14,688 bases of DNA from DASWIG01 sp036397835 (GCA_036397835.1 DASWIG010000339.1:1-14688); one strand, 5' to 3'; shown: positions 1 through 7,258, counted from the stretch's first letter. A program made the numbers and translations. The notes: generated by a model from the letters alone, not told the origin.

Positions 1-2579
1 AGCGAGAGCTCGAACCACTCGCCGGCGTCGGCCTCGGGCTCCGCCTCGGCGAGCAGGCCGAGCATCGTCCGTTCGAGACGGCAGAGCTTCTCGTAGACGG
101 CCGAGGCGTTGCCCGGCCCGCGCGGCTTGACGAACGCCGTCAGCCGCAGGCCGGAGGACAGGAAGCCGACCTCCGCCATGTCGTGGAGCACCCGCAGCAC
201 CCTCTGAGAAGGCGTCTCGGGATCGTCGTCACGGACGTCCGGCCAGCGCACGTCCGGGAGCTCGGCGATCTCGTCGGCGGTGAGCCCGCGCTCGGGATCG
301 GCGTTGATGAGCGCCCGCAGGATGGCCAGCCAGCGCTGACGCTGGGCCCGCGACAGCCGCAGCTTGCCGGCGAGGGCGTCGAGCCGGCGGGCGGCCTCGT
401 CGAGGCTGGTCACCGCCAGCTTGCCCTGGAAGACGCGGGTGCGGTTCTCGTCGCGCGCCAGGAAGCCGGAGCGCTCGAGCCAGGCCACCGCCGTCCGCAC
501 CTTGGTCGGGGCCTGCGGCTCGCCGCTGGCGAAGTCGGTTTGGACGTCCTCGTCGGCGAGCAGCTCGCCCGGCGTGATCTCGACCACGCCGTCGTCGCCG
601 CGCCGCGCCCGCCGCAGCCCGCGCAGGATCTGGGCCACGTCGCGACGCGTCAGCCGCATCCCCGCCGCCAGCTTGAACTGACGCTCGACGTCGCGGTCGT
701 CGAAGAAGAGCACGCAGTCGGACGGCAGACGGTCGCGTCCGGCGCGTCCGGCCTCCTGGAGGTAGCTCTCGAGCGAGCCGGGCACGTCGGCGTGGACGAC
801 GAGGCGCACGTCGTCCTTGTCGATGCCCATGCCGAAGGCGTTGGTGGCGCAGACGACGCTCACCTCGCCGGAGAGGAAGCGGTCGAGGATCTCGCGCTTC
901 TCCGACGGCCGCAGGCCGGCGTGGAACACGGCCGCCGGCACGCCGCGGTCGCCGAGATAGCGGGCGCCGATCTCCGAGCCGGCGCGGCTGGCGAAGTAGA
1001 CGACGGCGCTGCCCGCGCCTGTGTTCTCCCCCCCGATCCCCCCCGAGGGGGCCCTGCCGAGGCGCTCGACGAGCAGCTCGCGAAGACGTTCCAACTTTTC
1101 TTGCGGCGCCACCGGCTCGACGTGGAAGCGCAGCTCGTCGCGCTCGACGCCGCTCATGAACACGCGCAGCTCCTGGCCGAGCTCGACGGCGAAGTGGCTC
1201 ACGATCTCCTCGCGCACGTCGCGCTTGGCCGTCGCGGTGAAGCCGGCGACAGGAGGTATAGGGACGCCCTGCTCCGCCGCCAGCTCGCGGATGAACCGTG
1301 CCGCGTAGAGGTAGTCGGGCCGGAAGTCGTGGCCCCACTTCGACAGGCAGTGAGCCTCGTCGAAGACCCAGGCGCCGATCTCGCGCTGCGCCACGACGCG
1401 GCGGAACGAGGCGTTGCGGAGCTGCTCAGGCGCCACGTAGAGGAGCGCCACGTCGCCGAGACGCACGCGCTCGAGCACGGCGCCGCGCTCGGGCGGCGTC
1501 AGCAGCCCGTAGAGGGCCGCGGCGGCGTCGCTGCCGGTGGCTTCGTTGAGGTTGTCGACCTGGTCCTTCATCAGCGCCTGGAGCGGCGAGATGATCACCG
1601 TCAGCACGCCGCGCCGGAAGTAGCGCACCAGCGCCGGGAGCTGGAAGCACAGCGACTTGCCGCCGCCGGTGGCGAGGATCGCCAGGTGCGGACGCTCGCC
1701 CTGGGCCCAGCGGACGATGGCGCCTTGCAGGCTCTCGCCGTCGTCATCGGCGGGGAAGGGCCGGAAGCCGTCGAAGCCGAAGAAGCGCCGGAGCTGGGCG
1801 CGGGCGTCGTGGGTGGCGTCGCAGTATTGGCAACCACCGCACGGTATGTCGCGCAGGGCGCGGAGGACGCGGACCACTTCGGGATAGCGGTGCCGCACCC
1901 ACGGCGGCAGCACCGAATTGCCGCCGGCCACCCGCAGCCATGCCGCGGCGTAGGCCCACGGGGCACGCCGCTGGGCGTCCGCGAGCTCGCCGGGCGCCAG
2001 CCGCTCCAAGGCCGGCCGGCAGACGGCGTCGGCGAAGCTCGCCTCCACGAAGCGGACGGCTCGCTCGATCGTCATCGTCGTTGGTCCCGAGATCTCGCCG
2101 AGGACGTTCGCCAGCCCGCCGCCGAGACAGAAGGCGTAGAAGGCGAGGACATCGGCGTCGAGACGCTTCAAGCTGTCCCATTGGTCCTGAAAGACGCGCG
2201 CCGCCAGCCGCGCGTCGGCCACCGGATCGTTGAGCGAGCCGCGGACGAGCTTGTAGTCCTTGACGAGGTGATGGTAGGGGTTTTCGGGGAAGGCGAGCGG
2301 CGAGAGATAGAGCGTGTCGACGACCGGCTTGCCGTGGAGCGCGAGCCGCGGCGCGAGCTTGCGCAGCACCGGCAGGTCGTGGCCGATCAGGTTGTGTCCG
2401 AGGATGAAATCCGCCGGCCGCGCCCAGCGGTCGAGCTCGGCGAGGGCGTCGGCCAAGTCGAAGCGTCCCTGGCGCTCGAAGGTGTCGCGCCCGCGGACGG
2501 CGCCGATGCGGTGAACGTGCTCCTGGCCCCGGGTCTCGAGATCGAGAAGCAGGCAGCGTTCGAGGAAGGCCGCGGGCAT
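1..2579 (-). CDS. recQ: Exonuclease-RecQ fusion DNA helicase (3' part beyond window)
   Basis: Superfamily 2 DNA helicase of the RecQ family, expected to unwind DNA 3'-5' with ATP in repair and recombination. 859 residues are visible and the frame is open at the left edge, so the C-terminus is missing. Residues 1-~200 form a DEDD-type 3'-5' exonuclease-like domain: D13-L-E15 (ExoI), GHNLIGHD ending at D68 (ExoII) and a NDPVADARL stretch (ExoIII-like). A C-x2-C-x2-C-x3-H cluster (C247, C250, C253, H257) may bind zinc. The helicase core follows: Walker A TGGGKS (~304-309), DEAH (407-410), FTATAK (447-452), and QEAGRAGRD (608-616) with its arginine finger. The order resembles human WRN, but that is an architectural analogy. 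ATG 2579 is chosen because the frame has no earlier ATG, GTG or TTG before the preceding gene's stop; a -10-like TACACT lies 8 nt upstream. It lies 47 nt after the tricorn gene. A glycine-rich insert (509-524) is encoded by a G7/G7 tract. Family certain; exonuclease activity inferred. Confidence 0.93.
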   Translation of the reverse strand, partial: MPAAFLERCLLLDLETRGQEHVHRIGAVRGRDTFERQGRFDLADALAELDRWARPADFILGHNLIGHDLPVLRKLAPRLALHGKPVVDTLYLSPLAFPENPYHHLVKDYKLVRGSLNDPVADARLAARVFQDQWDSLKRLDADVLAFYAFCLGGGLANVLGEISGPTTMTIERAVRFVEASFADAVCRPALERLAPGELADAQRRAPWAYAAAWLRVAGGNSVLPPWVRHRYPEVVRVLRALRDIPCGGCQYCDATHDARAQLRRFFGFDGFRPFPADDDGESLQGAIVRWAQGERPHLAILATGGGKSLCFQLPALVRYFRRGVLTVIISPLQALMKDQVDNLNEATGSDAAAALYGLLTPPERGAVLERVRLGDVALLYVAPEQLRNASFRRVVAQREIGAWVFDEAHCLSKWGHDFRPDYLYAARFIRELAAEQGVPIPPVAGFTATAKRDVREEIVSHFAVELGQELRVFMSGVERDELRFHVEPVAPQEKLERLRELLVERLGRAPSGGIGGENTGAGSAVVYFASRAGSEIGARYLGDRGVPAAVFHAGLRPSEKREILDRFLSGEVSVVCATNAFGMGIDKDDVRLVVHADVPGSLESYLQEAGRAGRDRLPSDCVLFFDDRDVERQFKLAAGMRLTRRDVAQILRGLRRARRGDDGVVEITPGELLADEDVQTDFASGEPQAPTKVRTAVAWLERSGFLARDENRTRVFQGKLAVTSLDEAARRLDALAGKLRLSRAQRQRWLAILRALINADPERGLTADEIAELPDVRWPDVRDDDPETPSQRVLRVLHDMAEVGFLSSGLRLTAFVKPRGPGNASAVYEKLCRLERTMLGLLAEAEPEADAGEWFELS

Positions 2580-2587
2580 GAAGGGGG

Positions 2588-2593
2588 AGTGTA
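2588..2593 (-). promoter_or_regulatory. -10-like hexamer for the exonuclease-RecQ gene
   Basis: Read on the minus strand, TACACT is followed by CCC and ends 8 nt before the ATG at 2579. No Shine-Dalgarno sequence lies between. Initiation 7-8 nt after a -10 would start the transcript at or next to the ATG, giving a leaderless mRNA. A TTGGAT at 2614-2619 could be a weak -35, but the 20-nt spacer is long. The hexamer sits in the 47-nt gap after the tricorn stop, so the helicase may have its own promoter. Confidence 0.45.
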
Positions 2594-2626
2594 GAAGATC
2601 CGCGGACAGCCAGATCCAAGCGCACC

Positions 2627-5600
2627 CTACGAACGCGACTTGTCCGGGTACGCTGGCGCCGGCGGCACCGGACGCGGGTCCTCGCGGATCTTCGCGAGCA
2701 GGTAGTCGATCGCCGCGCGGAGCTGCGCGTCCTCGCCGTTGAAGGTGGCGTGCGGCAGGTTGTCGACGACCACGTCCGGGTCGACGCCGTGGCCCTCGAT
2801 CAGCCATTCGCCCTCCGGGCCGTAGACGCCGAACTCCGCCGCCGTGGCCACGCCGCGGTCCACCAGGACGTTCGACGACGTCAGCCAGATCTCGCCGCCC
2901 CAGGTGCGGGTGCCGATCACCGGGCCCAGCCCGAGACGCCGGAAGCCCTCGGCGAAGGCCTCGCCGTCGGACCCCGTCCATTCGTCGACGAGCACCACCA
3001 GGTGGCCGCGGAATGCCTGCTGCATGTTCCAGTACGGCTCGCCGCTGCGCCCCTGCCAGTACATCCAGGCGCGGCGCAGCAGCTTGCCCAGGATCCAACT
3101 GTCGACGTTGCCGCCCTCGTTGTGGCGCACGTCCACGATCAGGCCCTGGCGGTCGAAGACCGGATAGAAATCGCGCTGCCAGTCGCCGACGTCGCCGGGG
3201 CCCATGGCCCGCAGGTGGACGTAGCCGACCTTACCCTCGCCCAGCTCCTCGACCCGCCGCCGGCGCCCGTACTCCCACGCGTCGTAGCGCAGGTCCCAGG
3301 CGCGGCGCGCGTCGATCGGCGCGGCGATGACGTCGCGATCTCCGCCGCCGTCCGCGCGCACCGTCAACCGCACCTGCCTGCCCGCCTGGTTGCGCAACGA
3401 CGCCCCCGGCGGCTTGTCCAGGGTGGGCACGCCGTTGACCGCAACGATCACCTCCCCCTCGGCCACCTCGGCGCCGGGCCGCGCCAGCGGCGCCAGCTCT
3501 CCGGGCAGGTCCGGGTCGGCGCGGTAGACTCGCGCCACCCGGTAGCCGCCGGCGGCCTCGTCGCGCGCCAGCTCGGCGCCGAGGAAGGCCGCCGCGACCT
3601 CGTCCGGCGCCGGACGGTGGTCGCCGCCGCGGACCCTGGCGTGGAGGGCCGAGAGCTCGCTGATCATCTGTCCGAGCAGGTCGCCGAGCTCCCCGCGCGA
3701 GGTCACCCGATCGGCCAGCGGACGGTATTTCCCGAGCGTCGCCCGCCAGTCGACCCCGTGCATGCCGCGGTCGTAGAAGTAGTCGCGGTGCAGGCGCCAG
3801 GCGTCGACGAACATCTGCCGCCACTCCTCGCGCGGATCGTGGGGGAAGCTCCACCCCGCGAGGTCGACGCGGTCACCGTCCGCGAGCTCGAGCGGCACCG
3901 GCGCCGAGGCGTCGACCACGTAGAGCGCGCGCGGCCGCCCGGCCTCGCCCTTGAGCACCAGGAGCTTCTTGCCGTCGAGCGAGGGCTCGTAGCCCGCGAC
4001 CTTGGCCACCAGCACGCGCGGCTCGGCGTCGGGCTCGAGCCCGAGCGTCATCAGGTCCCGCTCGCGCTCGACCGTCGTCGCCTCCCGCAACCAGAAGAGA
4101 CGCTCGCCGGCGATCGCCAGGTCGAGGTAGTTGCCGGGCGGCGCCGGCGCCTCGTAGAGACGCTCGGCGAGACCCTCGCGCACGACCTCCACCGCCGGCA
4201 CGGCCGCGTCGTCCCCGTCGTCCTCGTCCCCCTTCTCCTTCTTCTCCTCCCGCGGCCGCAGCTCGTCCGAGGGCTGGAAGGGAAACCGTAAGCCCGGCCG
4301 CAGGGCCACGGCGTAGACCTTCGTCTGACGGTCGAAGAAGGGATCGGGCTGGCGCTCGCCCCAGGGGGCGCCGACGAGGGACTCGAAGTGGCGGTCCGAG
4401 AGGAACCAGACCCACCGGCCGTCAGGGCTCCAGACCGGGCTGTAGCTGTGGTAGCGCTCGCTGGTCAGCGCCAGCGGCGCGCGCTCGTCCACCCGGCAAA
4501 GGTAGATCCGCGCGAGCTGGTTGCTCTCGTAGACGCTGAAGGCGAACCAGCGGCTGTCGGGCGACCACGAGGGCAGGCCGACGAAGCCGAACGAGCGCGA
4601 CGACGCGATCTTCCACGAGCCGCGGCTCTCGACGTCGTAGAGCCACAGGTCCTGGTCGTGGTCGTGGTGGGCGATCCAGCGGCCGTCGGGTGACGGCATG
4701 CCGTCGTAGCGCAGCACCTTGCCGTCGGCCGTGAGCTGCTCGGCGGCGCCGACGCCGTCCGCGGGCAGACGCCACCACTCCACCTCGCCGCTCTCGTCCG
4801 ACAGCGCCATGAGCGACGTTCCTTTCGGAATGAACCGCGCCTGCCGGTAGCGCACGCCCGGCCTGCGCGTCACGTGGACGAAGCGGCCGTCGCCCACCGG
4901 GGCCACGAAGACCTCGCCTCGCGCGGTGAGCGCCACGCGGCCGCCGTCGGGCGACAGGTGCGCCGCCGTCAGGTAGTCCAGGGGCTCGTCGATCCACTGC
5001 TCGCGGAGCTGGTCGAAATCGGAGGCGAGGGTCACGGCGAGGGCGCGGTCGACGTCGGCGGCGACCTCGTAGAACCGCAGGTCGGCGCCGAGCCGGTAGA
5101 CGACGCGGCCGCCTTCGAGAGCGGCCTCCTGCACGTCCCAGCCGTCGTGGAAGGTGTGCTGCCGCAGGCCGCCGCCGGCCTCGTCCATCGACCAGAGGTT
5201 CACCGTGCCGTCGCGGTCGGACGCGAACCAGACGCGGCCGTCCCACCACATGGGCGCGCGGCTGGTGCCGGGGTAATCGGCGGTGAGCGGCACCGCCTCG
5301 ACTTGCACCCCCTCGGAATCGCCGGCGGTGAAACGCCACAAGCTCTGGACGGTGCCGCCGCGGTAGCGCTTGGCGTGGCTGCCCTGGAAGGCCTGGCGGG
5401 TGAAGAAGAGCGTCCGTCCCGACGGCTCGTAGACGCCTTCGGACGCCTGCGCCAACGGCACCGCCTCGCCGTCGCCGGTCGCCGGATCGAGGGCGAGGAG
5501 CCGCACGTCCGGCAGGGTGGAGTAGGCCGCGGTGGCGGCGAGCACCTTGCCGCCGGGCGTCCAGCCGGCGACGCGCGGCTGCCGGCGTCCGCCGGTGCCG

Positions 5601-5917
5601 CCCTCGTAGGTCAGCCGCCGCGGCACGCCGCCGGCGAGCGGCATCACGTAGATCTCGGGCGTCCCCTCGTAGGCGCCGGTGAAGGCGAGGAGGGTGCCGT
5701 CCGGCGAGATCGCCGGATCCCGCTCCTCGGCCGGATGGGTGGTCAATCGCCGGGCCTCGCCGCCGGCGAGCCCGACCGTCCACAGGTCGCCTTCGGCGGC
5801 GAAGACGATCGTCTCGCCGTGGATCGCCGGGAAGCGGTAGTAGCCGCGGGACGGCTCGCGGGCGTCGGCGAGGGCGGGGATCGAGACGAGGAACGCGAGG
5901 ATGGCGAGCTTTCGCAC
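2627..5917 (-). CDS. Tricorn-type serine protease (S41 family), exported
   Basis: A 1096-residue homologue of tricorn protease, a large peptidase that degrades oligopeptides. The N-terminus MRKLAILAFLVSIPALADA is a classic signal peptide, so it should act in the periplasm, unlike archaeal tricorn. About residues 25-550 are WD40/PD40-like beta-propeller repeats (recurring ISPDG, SPDGRW and WSPDSRW blades). A very acidic linker lies at ~552-575, then a second beta-rich stretch, the C1 domain with His759 (SALHARVRGG), a PDZ domain (~791-868) and the C2/S41 domain (~895-1065). Nucleophile Ser983 lies in EWTGSDGEAF, and Glu1041 in IEGHGVDPD; the 58-residue Ser-Glu spacing matches Ser965/Glu1023 of the archaeal enzyme as I remember it. 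The residue before the His is Leu, where archaeal tricorn has a catalytic Ser745. The start is GTG, supported by a strong AAGGAG 6 nt upstream. It diverges from the DUF488 gene across 84 nt. No interacting-factor peptidase is nearby. Family assignment is firm; substrate unknown. Confidence 0.95.
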   Translation of the reverse strand: MRKLAILAFLVSIPALADAREPSRGYYRFPAIHGETIVFAAEGDLWTVGLAGGEARRLTTHPAEERDPAISPDGTLLAFTGAYEGTPEIYVMPLAGGVPRRLTYEGGTGGRRQPRVAGWTPGGKVLAATAAYSTLPDVRLLALDPATGDGEAVPLAQASEGVYEPSGRTLFFTRQAFQGSHAKRYRGGTVQSLWRFTAGDSEGVQVEAVPLTADYPGTSRAPMWWDGRVWFASDRDGTVNLWSMDEAGGGLRQHTFHDGWDVQEAALEGGRVVYRLGADLRFYEVAADVDRALAVTLASDFDQLREQWIDEPLDYLTAAHLSPDGGRVALTARGEVFVAPVGDGRFVHVTRRPGVRYRQARFIPKGTSLMALSDESGEVEWWRLPADGVGAAEQLTADGKVLRYDGMPSPDGRWIAHHDHDQDLWLYDVESRGSWKIASSRSFGFVGLPSWSPDSRWFAFSVYESNQLARIYLCRVDERAPLALTSERYHSYSPVWSPDGRWVWFLSDRHFESLVGAPWGERQPDPFFDRQTKVYAVALRPGLRFPFQPSDELRPREEKKEKGDEDDGDDAAVPAVEVVREGLAERLYEAPAPPGNYLDLAIAGERLFWLREATTVERERDLMTLGLEPDAEPRVLVAKVAGYEPSLDGKKLLVLKGEAGRPRALYVVDASAPVPLELADGDRVDLAGWSFPHDPREEWRQMFVDAWRLHRDYFYDRGMHGVDWRATLGKYRPLADRVTSRGELGDLLGQMISELSALHARVRGGDHRPAPDEVAAAFLGAELARDEAAGGYRVARVYRADPDLPGELAPLARPGAEVAEGEVIVAVNGVPTLDKPPGASLRNQAGRQVRLTVRADGGGDRDVIAAPIDARRAWDLRYDAWEYGRRRRVEELGEGKVGYVHLRAMGPGDVGDWQRDFYPVFDRQGLIVDVRHNEGGNVDSWILGKLLRRAWMYWQGRSGEPYWNMQQAFRGHLVVLVDEWTGSDGEAFAEGFRRLGLGPVIGTRTWGGEIWLTSSNVLVDRGVATAAEFGVYGPEGEWLIEGHGVDPDVVVDNLPHATFNGEDAQLRAAIDYLLAKIREDPRPVPPAPAYPDKSRS

Positions 5918-5923
5918 GGGGAT

Positions 5924-5929
5924 CTCCTT
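5924..5929 (-). promoter_or_regulatory. Shine-Dalgarno that sets the GTG start of the tricorn gene
   Basis: On the minus strand AAGGAG is followed by 6 nt (ATCCCC) and then GTG at 5917. This is the only clear Shine-Dalgarno in front of a gene in the window and decides the GTG start, which also places the signal peptide exactly at the N-terminus. A TAGGCT at 5954-5959 (minus) is a possible -10, which would give this gene an ordinary 5' leader. Confidence 0.75.
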
Positions 5930-5989
5930 CAGGGTCGACGTCGTGGGGCGGATAGCCTACTCGTTTCCGCCCGTCATCGAGCCTTCCTG

Positions 5990-5995
5990 TACACT
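5990..5995 (+). promoter_or_regulatory. -10-like hexamer for the DUF488 gene
   Basis: TACACT followed by CCC, ending 6 nt before the ATG at 6002, with no Shine-Dalgarno. It has the same arrangement as the sites before recQ and tamB-omp85. It suggests a leaderless transcript. No convincing -35 is visible. Confidence 0.45.
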
Positions 5996-6001
5996 CCCGA
6001 A

Positions 6002-6355
6002 ATGGAGCTGCGCATCCGCCGCGTCTACGAGCCCGCCGGCGACGACGACGGCTTCCGCGTGCTCGTCGACCGGATCTGGCCGCGCGGCATGACGCGCGAG
6101 CGCGCCCGCGTCGACCTGTGGCTCAAGCAGGCCGCTCCGTCCCACGCGCTGCGCAAATGGTACGGCCACGATCCGGCGAAGTGGGACGAGTTCAAGCGCC
6201 GCTACTTCGCCGAGCTCGAGCCGAAGCGCCGGGAAATCGTGGAGAGGCTGGAGTCCGCGGGCGGGCCGGTGACGCTGCTCTACTCCGCCCGCGACGAGGA
6301 GAGGAACCAGGCCGTGGCGCTGCGAGAGTATCTGAGCCGCGGAGGCGGGCCGTGA
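6002..6355 (+). CDS. yeaO: DUF488 (YeaO-like) small protein
   Basis: 117-residue cytoplasmic protein of the DUF488/COG3189 family, the family of E. coli YeaO, whose biochemical role is not established. Family hallmarks visible in order are RRVYEP near the N-terminus, VLVDRIWPRGM (~21-31), WLKQAAPS then LRKWYGHDP (~50-58), KWDEFKRRYFAEL, and TLLYSARD with NQAVALREYL at the C-terminus. The length is normal for the family, so the gene looks intact. The ATG lies 6 nt after a -10-like TACACT and lacks a Shine-Dalgarno. It is divergent from the tricorn gene and followed 6 nt after its stop by a strong 10-bp hairpin. Its last ~40 coding bases plus the downstream stretch recur at 7265-7320, evidence for a former second copy or a target-site duplication. 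Family certain; function unknown. Confidence 0.93.
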   Translation: MELRIRRVYEPAGDDDGFRVLVDRIWPRGMTRERARVDLWLKQAAPSHALRKWYGHDPAKWDEFKRRYFAELEPKRREIVERLESAGGPVTLLYSARDEERNQAVALREYLSRGGGP

Positions 6356-6368
6356 GGGGGCGGCGGCA
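6311..6368 (+). repeat. Direct repeat, copy A (DUF488 3' end)
   Basis: 58 nt covering the last codons of the DUF488 gene, its TGA and 13 nt beyond. It aligns with 7265-7320 with 7 mismatches and two one-base gaps (about 84% identity by my hand alignment). The similarity starts at GCCGTGGCGCTGCG, which is identical in both copies. Confidence 0.8.
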
Positions 6369-6391
6369 CAGACCGCCTCTGCTGTGCCGCC
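6362..6391 (+). terminator. Strong hairpin after the DUF488 gene, possible terminator
   Basis: GGCGGCACAG (6362-6371) and CTGTGCCGCC (6382-6391) form a perfect 10-bp stem with a 10-nt loop, starting 6 nt after the DUF488 stop. No U-tract follows, so it is not a textbook intrinsic terminator. It may terminate in a GC-rich host or stabilise the 3' end of the mRNA. The right arm is absent from repeat copy B. Confidence 0.5.
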
Positions 6392-6630
6392 GATGGCCTC
6401 GGCGAGCTCTGGCCACGTGCGCTCGCGCGCGGCTCGGGGAGCGAGGCGAACGTGGAGAACTTCTTCGGCTTCGACTTCCGGCTTGCCAAACGAGTTATTG
6501 TCACTGCCGAAGAACTGCGTCTCTACTTGACCGCTGACTGGAATACCGGTGAGTGTCGGCAGTGCACGTTGAAAAGCGTTCTCAACATTTGATTCCAGTG
6601 GTACGTCGCAGAATACATCGCTCAAGCGGA

Positions 6631-6737
6631 CCAGTAGAGTGGGCGCCAGCCCACCACCGGCCGGCTCAGCCGCCCGCCCGGCGAGACTGCGGCGTCGCCG
6701 CGTAGGGTAGGCTGCGCCCACCCTACTTCTCTACTGG
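6631..6737. repeat. REPIN-like element: two inverted REP hairpins with 9-bp terminal inverted repeats
   Basis: The ends CCAGTAGAG (6631-6639) and CTCTACTGG (6729-6737) are exact inverted repeats. Just inside the left end is GTGGGC-gcca-GCCCAC (6639-6654). Just inside the right end is a longer imperfect hairpin, GTAGGGT (6702-6708) with ACCCTAC (6720-6726). Read on the opposite strand, the right half begins CCAGTAGAG and reaches GGGTGGGCGCAGCC, parallel to the left half's TGGGCGCCAGCC, so the halves are inverted copies of one REP-like unit. This is the layout of REPINs/BIMEs, non-autonomous repeats mobilised by RAYT (TnpA-REP) transposases. No such transposase is in the window. Confidence 0.7.
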
Positions 6738-7039
6738 CCATGGCCAGCGCAGGGTGGCAAGGTCAAGTCCGAGCGCCGGTCCGGAGCAAGCGGACCGTGG
6801 GTGGCGTGTCTCGGCAATTCACCGGAGCCGCACTTGGCCTTGCGCACGGAGCAGGGCCGCCAAGGACGTCCTCGGGGTAGCGCGCAGTCCACGCGCAGTT
6901 CAATCGTCAGGCGGAGCCTGACCTACCCGAATCCGCCCCGCGTCGTGCCGCGCGGCGATTCGAGCGCAAGGCCAAGCACCCGCTCCGCCGGGACGGACGG
7001 AGGGACGGGCACCCATTGTCGTCAGCGTCCGGTACGCGT

Positions 7040-7240
7040 TCACGCGCTTGACCTTGCCACCCCGGCGCGGTCGGTCAGCGTCTCGTACTCCTCGACGCCG
7101 AGGAGGATCGCGACGCCGCGCCCCCGACGGGTCAGGAGGACCGGCCGATGGTACTTCCGCGCGTGGTCGACGATCTCGGCGGCCCGCACCTTCAGATCCG
7201 AGATGGGACGAACGTCCTCGCTGAAGCGCGTCGTGCTCAT
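7040..7240 (-). CDS. Phd/YefM-type antitoxin, short and without a partner toxin
   Basis: 66-residue protein with the N-terminal DNA-binding fold of Phd/YefM type II antitoxins: PISDLKVRAAEIVDHARKYH (12-31), then RPVLLTRRGRGVAILLGVEEYETL (32-55). In the family this half dimerises and binds the operator; a further ~20-30 residues normally bind and inhibit the toxin. Here the frame stops after DRAGVARSSA, so the toxin-binding tail looks lost. ATG 7240 is preferred over ATG 7258 because it starts the conserved part directly and has a -10-like TACCCT 8 nt upstream. No RelE, Doc or PIN toxin follows; the 680 nt downstream have no credible gene. Likely a decaying orphan that might still act as a repressor. 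Family is confident, function doubtful. Confidence 0.82.
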   Translation of the reverse strand: MSTTRFSEDVRPISDLKVRAAEIVDHARKYHRPVLLTRRGRGVAILLGVEEYETLTDRAGVARSSA

Positions 7241-7248
7241 GGCCAGGG

Positions 7249-7254
7249 AGGGTA
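7249..7254 (-). promoter_or_regulatory. -10-like hexamer for the antitoxin gene
   Basis: On the minus strand TACCCT followed by CCC, ending 8 nt before ATG 7240. It has the same spacing and CCC context as the other sites in this window. It supports the shorter start and a leaderless transcript. Confidence 0.35.
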
Positions 7255-7258
7255 TCAC

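Larger units (their letters stand above)
6356..7039. other. 684-bp stretch without a convincing intact gene
   Basis: Between the DUF488 and antitoxin stops I find only the hairpin at 6362-6391, a segment of exactly 50% GC by count (6481-6620), and a 107-bp inverted REP-like element (6631-6737). The rest, 6740-7039, is GC-rich and shows no recognisable product on either strand. The low-GC part has an open plus-strand frame from GTG 6452 to TGA 6592 (46 residues, containing ENFFGFDFRLAKRVIV and ADWNTGECRQC). An equally plausible open frame lies on the minus strand (containing QVETQFFGSDNNSF). I recognise neither. The patch looks like debris of acquired DNA. Confidence 0.6.

Noticed and set aside
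183..2594. An 803-codon plus-strand open frame opposite recQ
   Set aside because: The minus strand encodes all RecQ motifs in one frame from 2579 to the left edge; the plus frame is a low-complexity shadow.
1744..2625. A 293-codon minus-strand frame starting upstream of the recQ ATG
   Set aside because: Its product is Arg/Pro/Ala-rich nonsense. The frame from ATG 2579 carries the DEDD exonuclease and helicase motifs through the same bases.
4874..6355. A 493-codon plus frame that would make the DUF488 protein a C-terminal domain of a larger protein
   Set aside because: The upstream part is antisense to the tricorn gene and its start region. The DUF488 family is ~115 residues and a promoter-like TACACT sits just before ATG 6002.
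5957..6721. A 254-codon minus-strand frame across the DUF488 gene and the low-GC patch
   Set aside because: Over half is antisense to the DUF488 gene. Only the 6481-6660 part looks natural, and it is reported as a relic rather than a gene.
6623..6796. Ten-base direct repeat CAAGCGGACC at 6623-6632 and 6787-6796 as a target-site duplication around the REPIN-like element
   Set aside because: The second copy lies 50 nt beyond the element's right end and the first overlaps its left end, so the geometry does not fit a target-site duplication.
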